From Rubrivivax sp. (GTDB lineage Bacteria > Pseudomonadota > Gammaproteobacteria > Burkholderiales > Burkholderiaceae_C), in assembly GCA_027484885.1 (NCBI GenBank), contig JAIXSD010000099.1:1-5774 (forward strand): DNA of 5,774 nucleotides. Direction: 5' to 3'. The notes below the pieces were generated by a model. The model was not told where the DNA came from, ran no database searches, and saw only the letters and a list, made by a program, of their open reading frames with translations. Made by a program: the position numbers and the translations under genes. Positions 5,641 to 5,774 of this stretch are shown here, piece after piece (position 1 is the stretch's first letter; every line of letters begins with the position of its first letter).

Positions 5641-5774
5641 GGCTTGCGCTCCTCGGGGGCGGTGTTGAGTGCCGGGGCGTCCAGGCCTTGCGGGCCGAAC
5701 TTCTGGCTCAGGAATTTGGAATGGACGAGAAAGGCGTGCGCATCCTGCGCCGCCAGATCGTCGCCCAGCTGCAG
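5637..5774 (-). CDS. 3' end of an unidentified gene upstream of telA (partial)
   Basis: An open frame enters from the right edge on the minus strand and codes for 45 C-terminal residues. It starts LQLGDDLAAQDAHAF, continues through FLVHSKFLSQKFGPQGLD, and ends in NTAPEERKP. The TGA at 5637-5639 overlaps the telA ATG (ATGA). The segment is hydrophilic and helical at first, then Pro/Ala-rich, like a flexible C-terminal tail; no transmembrane stretch or known motif is seen. Tight coupling suggests the product works with or is co-produced with TelA. The family cannot be named from this fragment. Confidence 0.7.
   Translation of the reverse strand: MQLGDDLAAQDAHAFLVHSKFLSQKFGPQGLDAPALNTAPEERKP
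5649..5654 (-). promoter_or_regulatory. Strong ribosome binding site of telA, inside the upstream gene
   Basis: GAGGAG on the minus strand, 8 bases before the ATG at 5640, lies within the last codons of the overlapping upstream gene. telA can therefore recruit ribosomes itself as well as through coupling, unlike the two + strand genes, which lack such a site. Confidence 0.75.

Noticed and set aside
1..5774. CRISPR, tRNA, rRNA, insertion sequence or phage attachment site
   Set aside because: No regularly spaced repeats, no tRNA-like cloverleaf or rRNA core sequence, no transposase reading frame and no long terminal inverted repeats were found on reading both strands.

Overview
The window is GC-rich (roughly two thirds or more G+C by eye), with strong G/C preference at third codon positions. 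It encodes a PEP-CTERM surface protein with the RRGRR-type tail of Gram-negative exosortase hosts. Together with a chromosomal TelA-type gene, this suggests a betaproteobacterium of the Burkholderiales (Rubrivivax/Roseateles/Leptothrix-like). That placement is inferred from composition and gene families, not from a marker gene.

Left part (1-3469, + strand): a tightly coupled operon entering from outside the window. The last 15 codons of an unidentified gene end in an ATGA overlap with a 649-residue ABC exporter that fuses a membrane domain to an ATPase. The exporter has no N-terminal peptidase domain and resembles the NisT/SpaT-like exporters found beside peptide natural-product genes. Its 3' end overlaps by 8 bases a 493-residue berberine-bridge-enzyme-like FAD oxidase that keeps both predicted FAD-attachment residues (His81 and Cys136). 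A flavin oxidase translationally coupled to a small-molecule or peptide exporter looks like the tailoring-and-export end of a biosynthetic cluster whose core genes would lie to the left. The substrate cannot be read from this window.

Middle (3470-4452): a (GCCGC)4 run, then a hairpin terminator whose U-tract serves the minus strand. Next comes a minus-strand gene for a 191-residue secreted PEP-CTERM protein, convergent with the oxidase gene. Its roughly 315-base upstream region has no convincing gene. It holds an 11-base direct repeat with 14-base spacing, a GC-rich hairpin flanked by ATGCCCG direct repeats, and a small palindrome.

Right part (4453-5774, - strand): a TelA/KlaB-family (toxic anion resistance) gene with a good ribosome binding site. 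It is ATGA-coupled to the 3' end of an unidentified upstream gene that runs off the right edge. This is a second, separate operon.

No RNA genes, insertion sequences, CRISPR arrays or attachment sites were seen. The most promising lead is the exporter/flavin-oxidase pair; everything else looks like ordinary chromosome.
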